Notes: generated by a model from the letters alone, not told the origin. A DNA stretch of 64,000 nt from Erwinia sp. 198 (GCF_003937915.1 NZ_RHUM01000018.1:1-64000), one strand, 5' to 3'; counted from the stretch's first letter, positions 1 to 8,241 are shown. Numbers and translations: made by a program.

Positions 1-50
1 CCCCCGCACCCCCCCCCGCCCACCCCCGACCCCCCCTAGGCCCGGCGCCT
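1..50. other. C-rich low-complexity start
   Basis: The first 40 or so bases are almost only C with a few G and A, unlike anything else in the window. This is typical of a contig end or sequencing error rather than a biological element. No gene or signal can be read in it. Confidence 0.6.
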
Positions 51-74
51 GGGAGCTGTGATGTGTACAAGCGC

Positions 75-150
75 CAACTCAGCAACTCAGCAACTCAGCA
101 ACTCAGCAACTCATCAACTCAGCAACTCAGCAACTCAGCAACTCAGCAAC
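75..150. repeat. 8-bp tandem repeat, about 9.5 copies
   Basis: The unit CAACTCAG is repeated head to tail without spacers; one copy near the middle reads CAACTCAT. It lies in noncoding DNA between the low-complexity start and the first possible gene. Such arrays vary in copy number by slippage. No function can be assigned. Confidence 0.9.
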
Positions 151-249
151 AAAGATATTATCAAATCTGAAACTTTTATATTTTTTCTTATAAAAAATAA
201 AGCAAATAATCACATTAAAAATAAATAAAAATAGCAAAAAACCATTTTA

Positions 250-438
250 ATGATTAATAAAAAATATTATAAATATCGGCAGCACGCGTTTCTCTTTCTT
301 GTGACACTGTTATTATCTGTTACTATAAGCCTCCGCAAACCTTCACCACAACAAAGTAAAATATATGTTTTTAATTTGTTTAATTTCGTCATGGTTAACG
401 GTTGGCTTTATTTTATCGCATTATTTTTTCACGGATGA
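250..438 (+). CDS. Possible small hydrophobic protein
   Basis: A 62-residue reading frame with a hydrophobic stretch at about residues 13-27 and a second near the C-terminus, so a small membrane protein is possible. It ends about 30 bases before the glycosyltransferase gene on the same strand. The DNA is very AT-rich, no clear ribosome binding site is seen and no family is recognised. It may be a chance frame. Confidence 0.25.
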   Translation: MINKKYYKYRQHAFLFLVTLLLSVTISLRKPSPQQSKIYVFNLFNFVMVNGWLYFIALFFHG

Positions 439-471
439 AGAACCTGAGGCGTATAAGGAGTGCCCCTACGA

Positions 472-1647
472 ATGAGCCTGTCTCTGTCAGAACTGCATGG
501 CGCGTTAAAAAGATTTAATCGGAAAAGAAATCGTTATCTTCACGAGCAGAAAAGGAGAATTCGGCTGGTGCTGTCAGCCCTGTTTCTGCGTAGTGCCAAT
601 AAGCATGAAAAAATCCCTCAGGCGCCGCAGCGCGTGATTTTCCCTTTTGTTAACCTTGGGATTGGCGATGCGGTATGCCATACCGGATTATGGCGAAAGT
701 TAAAGGATCTGGGCTACAGAGTACAAATCATTGCCGAGACCAGAAGCGAGGTTTTTTTCAAAGGGCTGGACTGTGTCGATGACGTGTTTATTGTCGATAT
801 CAGATATATTGACCAGCTTAAAAAAATTGATAGCGATATCGTTATCAGCATGTACTCATGGATGCAGCGCAAAGAGCTTCTGGAGATAAAACTGCTGTCA
901 CGGATCGATTATAACTACGCCATCAGTATCGGGGGCTGGTTAAAACGTCCTTATCATATCACTCTCGATTTACCCGATAACTTCCATATCACCGAACCGC
1001 AAAAACAGCTGCTGGCAGCGCTGGGACATCCTTGTAACGTACTGCACTATTGGCTAAATCCCTTGTCTTCTGGCGATGCCTTTATCAAAGACTACCTGCA
1101 GAAATACATAAAAAAAACCTTGATTGTGCTGAGTCCTTTCGCCAGCGTGAGCGAAAGAACCATGACGCGGCAGCAAATCTTCGATCTTATTGCAAAGCTG
1201 CAGCACCGTGTGGATTGCAACATTTTTATTACGGGCGAGACGCACCAGCTGGCGACGCTTGATAATGTCCCGGACAATGTCTTTATCTGCGCCTTCGATT
1301 CCTTGTGGCATACTGTTTCATTGGTCAATAAGGCCGACCTGGTTATCTCGGTGGAAACGGCTATTGTCCATGTCGCCTGCGCGCTAAATAAAACGCTCGT
1401 CAGTATTTTTTATTCTACTAATATCAATTATGACGATGCGTTACAGAGCAATACTATCTTCAAGCCCATTGGCGAAAACGTACAGCAAATAATCGTTAAC
1501 AGAACCACCCTTCCTTTCGATACGGATAAAGTTCTCCGGGCGTCTCTAGCTATGCTGGCCGCCGCCGATCGTTTCGCTGTTTATCCTGCTGGTTCTAGTT
1601 ACTGTTTATCTGAACCGCCTGCGCCTGCCGCCGTGGCGGACTCCTGA
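472..1647 (+). CDS. Glycosyltransferase family 9 (heptosyltransferase-like)
   Basis: This is a 391-residue protein of the ADP-heptose:LPS heptosyltransferase superfamily (GT9), which adds sugars to lipopolysaccharide core or related glycans at the inner membrane. The N-terminal Rossmann domain shows FPFVNLGIGDAVCHTG, the acceptor-side glycine loop. The C-terminal half has the family pattern LVISVETAIVHVACAL, corresponding to the D-x-G-x-x-H-x-A donor-site motif. I chose the ATG at 472 because AAGGAG sits upstream; the in-frame GTG at 460 overlaps that site. The last ~30 residues (alanine- and proline-rich) extend beyond the usual fold. The acceptor sugar cannot be told, and no other LPS genes are nearby. 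Confidence 0.75.
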   Translation: MSLSLSELHGALKRFNRKRNRYLHEQKRRIRLVLSALFLRSANKHEKIPQAPQRVIFPFVNLGIGDAVCHTGLWRKLKDLGYRVQIIAETRSEVFFKGLDCVDDVFIVDIRYIDQLKKIDSDIVISMYSWMQRKELLEIKLLSRIDYNYAISIGGWLKRPYHITLDLPDNFHITEPQKQLLAALGHPCNVLHYWLNPLSSGDAFIKDYLQKYIKKTLIVLSPFASVSERTMTRQQIFDLIAKLQHRVDCNIFITGETHQLATLDNVPDNVFICAFDSLWHTVSLVNKADLVISVETAIVHVACALNKTLVSIFYSTNINYDDALQSNTIFKPIGENVQQIIVNRTTLPFDTDKVLRASLAMLAAADRFAVYPAGSSYCLSEPPAPAAVADS

Positions 1648-1857
1648 CTATTGCTTAAACCCCAGGCAAAATGGAACGTATTTCCGGGACATTATTAGTG
1701 ATTCGCCTGTTTAAACACCGATGTGCTCAATTTACCACCATATGGGGCGAAAGCCGGTTACAGGGGAAAACGTGTCGAGAAATGAAGGCCTTGAGGCGCA
1801 GCCACACTTACGGTAACATACGCAACAGGATGAACCTTCAGCGTTTATTCTGTTGCT

Positions 1858-1932
1858 GTCTCCTTAGTTAAATGGATATAACGAGCCCCTCCTAAGGGCT
1901 AGTTGCAGGTTCGATTCCTGCAGGGGACACCA
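1858..1932 (+). tRNA. argW: tRNA-Arg (anticodon CCT)
   Basis: The 75-nt sequence folds as a cloverleaf. The acceptor arm GTCTCCT pairs with AGGGGAC, the anticodon loop reads CTCCTAA, the T arm contains TTCGATT and the encoded CCA ends at 1932. It matches the E. coli argW type, a known integration site for prophages and islands. Its 3' end is duplicated at 28494-28517, which marks it as the attachment site of the downstream island. The tRNA remains intact at the left junction. Confidence 0.93.
1909..1932 (+). repeat. attL core (24 bp direct repeat)
   Basis: The last 24 bases of tRNA-Arg, from GTTCGATTCC through the encoded CCA, are identical to 28494-28517. The repeat covers the T loop and the 3' acceptor strand, the usual crossover region for integrases of this family. 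Confidence 0.92.
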
Positions 1933-2046
1933 AATGCTAGTCTCTCAACGTATCTCAAAGTCTACTTTACCCATTCCATTCAGTCACTTAACTCATCTTG
2001 ATAGTCCACCTGCGTCTCCAGCGGGCTCACAAAATCCACAGTGTTA

Positions 2047-2067
2047 TGTTGGTACAATTGTTGGTAT
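2047..2067 (+). repeat. Putative left integrase arm site
   Basis: Two tandem GTTGGTA-type half sites (TGTTGGTAC and GTTGGTAT) separated by AATT. The same 21-bp arrangement recurs in the same orientation at 28423-28443 with 2 mismatches. The position, about 115 bp inside attL, suits an arm-type binding site for the integrase or its accessory factor. Confidence 0.6.
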
Positions 2068-2111
2068 GTTTGGTTCGATAATGCAGATACCATCAGCCGG
2101 GGATTTTTACT

Positions 2112-3362
2112 ATGCCGCTCACTGAGTTAAAGGTAAGAAATGCTAAGGCTGCTGTGAAGCCGGTCAAAATGACAGACGGTAATGGTATGCATCTTTTGAT
2201 TACCCCACACGGTTCCAAATACTGGCGTTTTCAGTATCGCTTTGGTAGCAAACAAAAGATTCTTGCTCTCGGTGTTTATCCTGAGATCACGTTATCGGAA
2301 GCCCGACGCAGAAGAGACGAAGCCAGACAACTCGTGGCAAATGGCGTTGATCCAAGTGAAAAACGCAAAGCTGATAAGGTCAAGATCAAAGGGCTGCTGA
2401 CATTTGAAAAGGTTGCACGAGATTGGCATTCCAGTAACAGGACCTGGTCGGAAAACCACAGAACTACTGTATTAAGCAGTCTTGAAAGTCATTTATTCCC
2501 TATTATTGGCAATCGTAATATCACAGAACTCAAAACCCGTGACTTATTGATTCCTCTAAAAAGGGCAGAAGCAACAGGTCACCTCGAACTCGCTTCACGT
2601 CTTCAACAACGCATAACTGCGATCATGAGATATGCTGTCCACAATGCATTGATTGAGCAAAATCCTGCCTATGACCTCGCTGGTGCTGTAATTTCTAAAA
2701 AAAGTATTCACCGCCCTGCCCTTCCTTTAGAACGGCTACCAGAGCTCATGCAACGCATTGAAGCTTACAGAGGCAAAGGCATAACACAGATTGCGACCCA
2801 GCTTACACTCCTGACATTTGTACGTTCGAGTGAATTAAGATTTGCACGTTGGTCAGAGGTAGATTTCAAAAACTCACTATGGACTATACCCGCAGAGCGA
2901 CAAGCACTCACTGGGGTTAGATATTCAGCAAGAGGGGCAAAAATGAAAAGCCCTCATCTGGTGCCTTTAAGCAAACAAGCTAAAAAATTGTTGTTACAGC
3001 TACATGCAATCAGTGGTGGCAAAGACCTCATGTTCATCGGATTTAGTAATGACGACAAACCGATCAGTGAAAACACCATCAACAAAGCCCTTAGAACTAT
3101 GGGATACAATACCCAAACTGAAGTTTGTGGGCATGGTTTCAGAACCATGGCTTGCAGTGCATTGATTGAATCCGGGCTTTGGTCAAGAGACGCCGTAGAG
3201 AGGCAAATGAGCCATCAAGAGCGTAACAGCGTTAGGGCAGCTTACATCCATAAAGCCGAGCATTTAGAAGAGCGGAAACTTATGCTGCAGTGGTGGGCTG
3301 ACTATCTGGAAGCCTGCAAGCTGAGAACGTTGACGCCTTATAGCTTTTCTAAAAAGTTATAA
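2112..3362 (+). CDS. int: Tyrosine integrase, P4-like
   Basis: This 416-residue site-specific recombinase inserts and excises the element at tRNA-Arg. The N-terminal region (about residues 1-90, MPLTELKVRNAKAAVKPVK) is the DUF4102-type arm-binding domain of P4-like integrases. The core-binding domain follows at about 100-190. The catalytic domain shows the Arg in TFVRSSELRFARW, the His-x-x-Arg box HGFRTMACSAL, the second His in QMSHQ, and the nucleophile Tyr in RAAYIHK. It begins 180 bp from attL and reads inward, the usual arrangement. Length and all catalytic residues are intact, so it should be active. Confidence 0.93.
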   Translation: MPLTELKVRNAKAAVKPVKMTDGNGMHLLITPHGSKYWRFQYRFGSKQKILALGVYPEITLSEARRRRDEARQLVANGVDPSEKRKADKVKIKGLLTFEKVARDWHSSNRTWSENHRTTVLSSLESHLFPIIGNRNITELKTRDLLIPLKRAEATGHLELASRLQQRITAIMRYAVHNALIEQNPAYDLAGAVISKKSIHRPALPLERLPELMQRIEAYRGKGITQIATQLTLLTFVRSSELRFARWSEVDFKNSLWTIPAERQALTGVRYSARGAKMKSPHLVPLSKQAKKLLLQLHAISGGKDLMFIGFSNDDKPISENTINKALRTMGYNTQTEVCGHGFRTMACSALIESGLWSRDAVERQMSHQERNSVRAAYIHKAEHLEERKLMLQWWADYLEACKLRTLTPYSFSKKL

Positions 3363-3637
3363 ACCAATATCTAAAGCTAACTTGGAGACAATTAATTTAC
3401 TCGTATAGTATTACACCTTAAGACCTGCCGTTTAAAAGACTGTTCCTCTATTCAGGCAACACCTAAACTGCCATTAAAATAACCTGTACTTTGCTTATAC
3501 AAGATCTGATTTTTTCTGGAAGACCTCTGCTTTCAAGTATTTTAGAAAACACTAAGCCTAACCATTTTCACATAATAGATTAAGGAGCCAAGTTGCAGAA
3601 ACTTGGCTATAAATGATGAACTTAAAGTGCGAGTTGG
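3363..3637. other. Intergenic region after the integrase
   Basis: A 275-bp AT-rich gap between the ends of two convergent genes. I see no gene. An inverted pair near 3583-3608 (GCCAAGTTGCAGAAACTTGGC) could form a hairpin, perhaps a transcript end shared by the convergent units, but it lacks a strong T tract. Confidence 0.45.
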
Positions 3638-4198
3638 TTATTTCGCAGGCTTTTTATTAAAATCAGAAGGTCTAGCCTCGTCTTTGCCCGAGTAGATACC
3701 TCTGTATCTTATAGAAGAAGAAGATTTTTGCTCGTGAACGCGAAGATGACAAAATTTAACATTAGGATAGACTTTTATAGGCCTATTTGAAAAATTAGTT
3801 ATTTCAAAAGTGATTGATGAAGGCTTATCAATCCCAAAAGTAGCTGCAATATGACAAGAGCTAAAATTAAGTTGAAGTCCAATTCGGGCATAACATGAAA
3901 GCTGAAACAAGTCCCCACAGATCGATTCATCGAATGATAATTTTTCTACACTAGAAGCTAAAATGAAATCTCCTGGGTTTATAATGACACCATCATCACT
4001 TATTAATACCTCTTCGAAAAACTTAAAAGTGTCATCTTTTTTCGTATCGATCAGCTCTGTTCCATCTTTCATTTTCAATAGTTTTGAACCAATCCTCAAT
4101 AAATAACTGGATGGTCTCATACACTCTTTATTAAAGTTTTCAATTATTAATTTTCCGTCATCAATAAAGTTAACTATATCGTTATTTGATAATATCAT
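3638..4198 (-). CDS. dCTP deaminase-like protein
   Basis: A 186-residue protein of the dCTP deaminase/dUTPase fold. Family members deaminate dCTP to dUTP; some act in phage defence by draining the dCTP pool. It aligns by eye with Dcd. The segment QLSCYARIGLQ carries the Ser and Arg of the active-site motif (SS-x-AR-x-G in E. coli), and ITFEITNFSN carries the catalytic Glu. Length is close to the 193 residues of E. coli Dcd, and a Tyr/Ser-containing tail remains. It is the last gene of a three-gene operon, its ATG overlapping the upstream stop by 4 bp (translational coupling). A housekeeping role is unlikely in this AT-rich island. Substrate and trigger are unknown. Confidence 0.8.
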   Translation of the reverse strand: MILSNNDIVNFIDDGKLIIENFNKECMRPSSYLLRIGSKLLKMKDGTELIDTKKDDTFKFFEEVLISDDGVIINPGDFILASSVEKLSFDESICGDLFQLSCYARIGLQLNFSSCHIAATFGIDKPSSITFEITNFSNRPIKVYPNVKFCHLRVHEQKSSSSIRYRGIYSGKDEARPSDFNKKPAK

Positions 4199-4929
4199 TT
4201 AATCACCTCAGTAAAAGAAGTCATTTGGCCCAAACCAAAATTATCATCTTCCATATTTATTTCCTTTAATTGACCTGGACTTAAAATTAAAGTTCGAGTT
4301 TTGTTTTTTGCAATTAGATTCTCAATAACCCCCAAAGCATCAGAATCTAATATATAGTTACCTTGAACTCCTTTTGCTCTCCTTCTAATATCATCAATTT
4401 CCCAAGCATTTACTACTGTGGCCTCATCAAAACCAACATGAAATAAGGGCGCACCTTCTTTAATATAAATTATCATGTTTGCAGAAACGATTTGACCAAC
4501 ATTAGCTGCTAAACTGTCAGTTGAGAGAAAACGTTTTTCAGGCATAACAAAAAATGAATTAAAACCTCTGCTTTCAACCACATTGATATCATCAAAACTT
4601 ATTTCTTCTGGATATATTCTAACTGCACTATTTTTTAATTTTTCAATTAAAATTTTGTGCATTACACTCACAATATTACAACCAACCTCATCTCTTAAAT
4701 CTTTGTGTAACTCCAATGAATCACAAAGATTTGTATATATAAAAGCACCGACTCCACCTGATATAAAATAAAAATTAAAATTTTTATTTTTACTTATTAA
4801 CTTCTCCAAATCATTATAAAAATCAGTATCAATAAAGTAGTTCCTATACCCCCACCATTCAATATCTTGTTTTTCATCTCGCTTTCTTATTCTTCCGCCG
4901 CCGGGAAGGCGAATTACTATGTTAGTCAT
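4195..4929 (-). CDS. UMP kinase-like (amino acid kinase fold) protein
   Basis: A 244-residue protein resembling the amino acid kinase superfamily, nearest in layout to uridylate kinase (PyrH, about 240 residues). An N-terminal strand and glycine loop (IVIRLPGGGRI) are followed by FYFISGGVGAFIY, then a region like the UMP-binding helix (GCNIVSVMHKILIEKL). FLSTDSLAANVGQIVSANMII resembles the TDTAA nucleotide-binding segment, and a C-terminal Asp-anchored helix matches the end of the fold. This is visual family recognition with many substitutions, so kinase activity is not assured. The ATG at 4929 overlaps the Nudix gene by 8 bp; an upstream in-frame codon at 4950 lies deep in that gene and was rejected. 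The gene overlaps the deaminase gene by 4 bp. Confidence 0.6.
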   Translation of the reverse strand: MTNIVIRLPGGGRIRKRDEKQDIEWWGYRNYFIDTDFYNDLEKLISKNKNFNFYFISGGVGAFIYTNLCDSLELHKDLRDEVGCNIVSVMHKILIEKLKNSAVRIYPEEISFDDINVVESRGFNSFFVMPEKRFLSTDSLAANVGQIVSANMIIYIKEGAPLFHVGFDEATVVNAWEIDDIRRRAKGVQGNYILDSDALGVIENLIAKNKTRTLILSPGQLKEINMEDDNFGLGQMTSFTEVIK

Positions 4930-6775
4930 TAAAAAACCCCATTCTCTCAAATATCAAATAAGCGCCTTGAGTTAGATTCTCTTTATTATTTTTTATTTTT
5001 TCTTTACTCATCCACTCTATGCTATCTATCTCAGATTTATCATAAAGAATCTCACTGTCTTTTTTTATTTCTTCAGATGAAAATACATACCAATCATGAT
5101 TCTCGGCACCATACCTGCATTTATCAGGAACTCCCTTTTCTATAGTGACTAAGTTTGTCGTTTTAAGCGATATATTAAGCTCTTCTTTAACTTCTCTTAC
5201 TACAGCCTGATTCGCACTTTCATTGTTATCTAAATGCCCTGCAACAATGCTATATTTTTCATCATATGCAGGATCTGACTTCTTAATTATTAAATATTCA
5301 TCATTATCTTTAAACAGAACTGCAACAGTAATATGATAGATTCCACCTCTATTTTTCTGTCCAGAAAATATGTCTTTAGAGTTAGTTTTATCGTCTTTCT
5401 TTTCTAAAGAATCTTCAATCAACCGATTAAAAACAGATACATTCCCAACCACGAACTGCCTTGATTTTTCTAAGCTAAACGCTATCAACTTGAGCCAATG
5501 GTTAGATTTTTCGTCATCTATACTACTATTTAGCTTTTCTTGATAACTATTAATGTCTTCAGATGTTATGCCATTTTCAAGCAACCACAGGCATAATTCT
5601 GAAATCACTTTTAGTTCGAAATCATTAATATCAGACACTTCCAAAAGCAGAGGTTCGATTAAAAACTTATCATTTTTAAACGAGTTAACACTTGATAAAA
5701 CTATTCCAAATGGCTCGGCAGAGTCACTATCAACTCCATATCTGTAGAGATTGTTAGCATATGATAAAACGCCAGGTTGAAGTTGCATATACTTCTGCTT
5801 AACAAGCATTTTAACTTTTATTCCTGGATACTCTTTTTTAAATAAAAACAAATCAAGGTTAATTCTCTTTTCTTCGGTTGCACTGACAATATTTTTTATC
5901 GAGCTTGTTATTTTAAGCGCGCGCCTAACAATATCGAGCTTACTATTAACCTCACCCTCGTTATTTTCAATAAACTGTCCAACAGGTGTTGTAAATTTAG
6001 GATTTTGATATTCTGAGCACATATTAATAATTGCTTCATGCTTTTTTACAAAAGGACTACAAATGAAAAATGAAACTTTTGCGATGTTTCTTTGATGATG
6101 AGTTATAACTTTAATTATATCGGCAGAAATTTGTGATGTAGTACTAAATACAATTAAATCATCCTGATCTGCATCCAGAAGTTTATTAGAAAAAAAATGG
6201 TCAGAATGCTTTTTTAATTGATCTCCGATAGAATAATCTTTATCATCCATGTTAAAAAAATTACTGCCAACTTGACACTTTATCCCTTTAAGGGATTCTA
6301 TAAGTAAAATATCTCTATAAATTTTAGACTTAGCTGCTTTCTGAGCAATGTTTCGAAAAGATTCAGCCCCTAAGTTTTTACTAATATTGAATGGTTCTTT
6401 TTCCATTTGCAAAGCAATCATTAGCGCTAAGCATTCATCTTCGTTTGAAGAAGCTATGAAATTTCGGTCCAAACATTTTTTGTTAAAGTACTTCTTACAC
6501 AAAGATTTAATATCATTTGTAAACCCCAAAAAATCCTTTTCTTTTTCATACTTTTTTATTTGTTTTTTTATATTTCTATTAAATCTAAACCTTGAGGTAT
6601 GATAAAAAAATATTTCAGTCTTATCTCTCCCTGTTATAAAACCAAAGTATGCGCCAATAGTGAGAGCCACCAGAGCATTAATAAAATCATTAATTTTTAG
6701 TACATAACGGAAAACAAGTACTATAATAACAAGCGCAATTATCGAGATCACATACCGCCTAGTAGAAACACTCAT
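4922..6775 (-). CDS. Membrane-anchored protein with C-terminal Nudix hydrolase domain
   Basis: A 617-residue protein. Two hydrophobic segments lie near the N-terminus (about residues 8-26 and 31-48), then a charged linker. The large middle region (about 60-470) is unrecognised; around 220-250 it contains DDLIVFSTTSQISADII and KVSFFICSPFV, which look like alternating strands. Residues 477-617 are a Nudix domain that would hydrolyse a nucleoside diphosphate derivative. The Nudix box at about 513-535 has the spaced G, E and REVKEE residues, but the usual Gly near its end is Asn. The ATG at 6775 is preceded by GAGG; the frame also opens at a TTG 6 bases earlier. It is the first gene of the operon with the kinase-like and deaminase-like genes. 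Confidence 0.72.
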   Translation of the reverse strand: MSVSTRRYVISIIALVIIVLVFRYVLKINDFINALVALTIGAYFGFITGRDKTEIFFYHTSRFRFNRNIKKQIKKYEKEKDFLGFTNDIKSLCKKYFNKKCLDRNFIASSNEDECLALMIALQMEKEPFNISKNLGAESFRNIAQKAAKSKIYRDILLIESLKGIKCQVGSNFFNMDDKDYSIGDQLKKHSDHFFSNKLLDADQDDLIVFSTTSQISADIIKVITHHQRNIAKVSFFICSPFVKKHEAIINMCSEYQNPKFTTPVGQFIENNEGEVNSKLDIVRRALKITSSIKNIVSATEEKRINLDLFLFKKEYPGIKVKMLVKQKYMQLQPGVLSYANNLYRYGVDSDSAEPFGIVLSSVNSFKNDKFLIEPLLLEVSDINDFELKVISELCLWLLENGITSEDINSYQEKLNSSIDDEKSNHWLKLIAFSLEKSRQFVVGNVSVFNRLIEDSLEKKDDKTNSKDIFSGQKNRGGIYHITVAVLFKDNDEYLIIKKSDPAYDEKYSIVAGHLDNNESANQAVVREVKEELNISLKTTNLVTIEKGVPDKCRYGAENHDWYVFSSEEIKKDSEILYDKSEIDSIEWMSKEKIKNNKENLTQGAYLIFERMGFFND

Positions 6776-7244
6776 TTTCAATCCTCAAATATCAATTAAA
6801 TATCTTTACACTTTTCGCCATAAGAAAATGTTTTTTATTTTAAGAAAACCAAATTTATCTTTCGGAAAAACATTGCTAGCACTTACAATTTAAAATATAG
6901 AATCTAATGGACAGTTTCATTTGATAGATTTTAAGTAATTCAAATTTTTAGGCACCCCCAATTTTGTTTGCTAACACCTTCAAATGCGAATAATTTGATC
7001 AAAATTATTCTTAAGTTGCTGAAATAAATCAAATTATTCTCTACAAAGCAACAAAACATTAGCATAACTTATTAAATAAAACAAGGTGATAGCAAGGAAT
7101 GTTAACAATACAAATAAAATAACTTAATAATCATATAGTTAATTAATTTAACTTTGTTATTGACTTTTAGCCCTTGGTTCTATCATCATAAAACCTGTTA
7201 GCCTTTCTTTTGAATCGTTGAACCTTACATATTTAAGGATGTTT
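6776..7244. other. AT-rich divergent intergenic region
   Basis: A gap of about 470 bp between two genes pointing away from each other, so it should hold both promoters. It is extremely AT-rich (for example 7040-7160) and many -10-like sequences are possible, so none is chosen. No gene, RNA or clear repeat is recognised. Confidence 0.5.
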
Positions 7245-7529
7245 ATGAAAAACATTTTAATGATATTGAATTATGTTCGTGAGCATTGGCTTTTGATAGT
7301 TATCAGCGTTGGCTTTTGCTTTTATTCATTTCAGCGGTGGTCTAATGAAACGAATATTCACAGCAATTTCTGGCGTAACTTTTTCTTCGCCTCTCTAATT
7401 TTTTTCGTATTAATCCACACCTACTTAATTACCAGTGAGAATTCAAGTAATAATAAATTATTTGCGCAATCTATTTCTTCAAAAAAAACAGCAATGTCAA
7501 TTGAAGGTTTTAATAATGCAATATGCTGA
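7245..7529 (+). CDS. Small two-TM membrane protein
   Basis: A 94-residue protein with two hydrophobic segments (about residues 16-31 and 48-66), so probably an inner-membrane hairpin. The ATG at 7245 is chosen because AAGGA lies 6 bases upstream; the frame also opens upstream at a TTG. It precedes the mobilization genes, separated by a hairpin followed by T residues. No family is recognised. It may be part of the mobilization module or an unrelated cargo gene. Confidence 0.5.
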   Translation: MKNILMILNYVREHWLLIVISVGFCFYSFQRWSNETNIHSNFWRNFFFASLIFFVLIHTYLITSENSSNNKLFAQSISSKKTAMSIEGFNNAIC

Positions 7530-7699
7530 ATATAAGAATGGTATTATTGAAACCAAAATCGCCTGTTTTACATTCGATAAACCATCCCACCATTTAATAA
7601 GTTTCACTTTCATCCCTTCCTCCTTTTGTAACAACCTCCATTACTCATATCAGGTATTTTTTCTATGTCAATATCAATATCGAATTGACCTATTATGGA

Positions 7700-7740
7700 A
7701 GCAAGGGCTAACTCAGCGAAGCTGAGTTGCCTTGCTTTTT
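7700..7740 (+). terminator. Strong hairpin with T tract (terminator or oriT-associated)
   Basis: Outer arms AGCAAGG (7700-7706) and CCTTGCT (7730-7736) and inner arms AACTCAGC (7710-7717) and GCTGAGTT (7721-7728) form a long stem with a GAA loop, followed by T residues to 7740. It fits a Rho-independent terminator after the small membrane protein gene. Lying just upstream of mobC, it could also be part of the transfer origin. Confidence 0.65.
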
Positions 7741-7854
7741 CTGCCCTTCGGTTGAAAAAGGTAAGTCAAAACCCACATCGTTGACATAAGTTATCTATCG
7801 ATTATAAATAGATTAGGCATAAGGAATATGCTCATATTTTGAAAAGGAGTTCCT
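7741..7854 (+). promoter_or_regulatory. mob upstream region with inverted repeat; oriT candidate
   Basis: The segment between the hairpin and mobC contains an inverted repeat ATCTAT (7793-7798) / ATAGAT (7808-7813) with a 9-base spacer, and an AAAAGGAG ribosome binding site right before mobC. Transfer origins usually lie immediately upstream of mobC/relaxase genes, so oriT is likely here or in the preceding hairpin. I could not match a known nick-site consensus. Confidence 0.4.
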
Positions 7855-8241
7855 ATGAATAATTTACACCGCCCTCCCCTTGCAGAAAATCTACGTATTC
7901 ATTGTGTCAGCGTTAGACTAAATAACTCAGAGCTTAATACTTTAGATCATGAACGTAAGCAACACGCCAAAGGCGAATGGCTTCGCATGTGTCTGCTTAA
8001 AAACCATGTGCCTGTTATCCCAGAAATCAACCGAAGCGCATGGAAAATGTTTGGTGAGATAAATCACAGGCTCAATGAGATTGTTAGCAACCTGAACGCA
8101 AAGCAGTCATGTAACCCTCTTACCAAGACTGAACTGTTCGCCGTTAAGCGACAGATCACTGAACTTCGCTCTCGCCTCCTTACCGCTGATCTATGGAGTA
8201 TCCCCTCTGATGAAGGGCATGCAGAAGATCAAACGAGGTAA
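7855..8241 (+). CDS. mobC: MobC-like mobilization accessory protein
   Basis: A 128-residue basic protein directly upstream of and overlapping the relaxase gene. Its N-terminal part (IHCVSVRLNNSELNTLDHER) looks like a ribbon-helix-helix DNA-binding segment. The later part, with FGEINHRLNEIVSNLN, follows the pattern of the MobC family, which opens the DNA at oriT for the relaxase. A good AAAAGGAG ribosome binding site lies 6 bases before the ATG. The 32-bp overlap with the relaxase frame suggests coupled translation. Confidence 0.72.
   Translation: MNNLHRPPLAENLRIHCVSVRLNNSELNTLDHERKQHAKGEWLRMCLLKNHVPVIPEINRSAWKMFGEINHRLNEIVSNLNAKQSCNPLTKTELFAVKRQITELRSRLLTADLWSIPSDEGHAEDQTR

Noticed and set aside
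75-150. CRISPR array
   Set aside because: The repeats are 8 bp and have no spacers, and there are no cas genes in the window.
1671-1871. A 66-residue frame upstream of and into tRNA-Arg
   Set aside because: It runs into the tRNA gene and has no family resemblance or ribosome binding site.
3638-4198. Housekeeping dcd gene
   Set aside because: It is in an AT-rich island with non-housekeeping partners and differs widely from enteric Dcd.
7435-7725. A 96-residue frame overlapping the two-TM protein
   Set aside because: It lacks a ribosome binding site, overlaps the better-supported gene by about 95 bp and ends inside the long hairpin.
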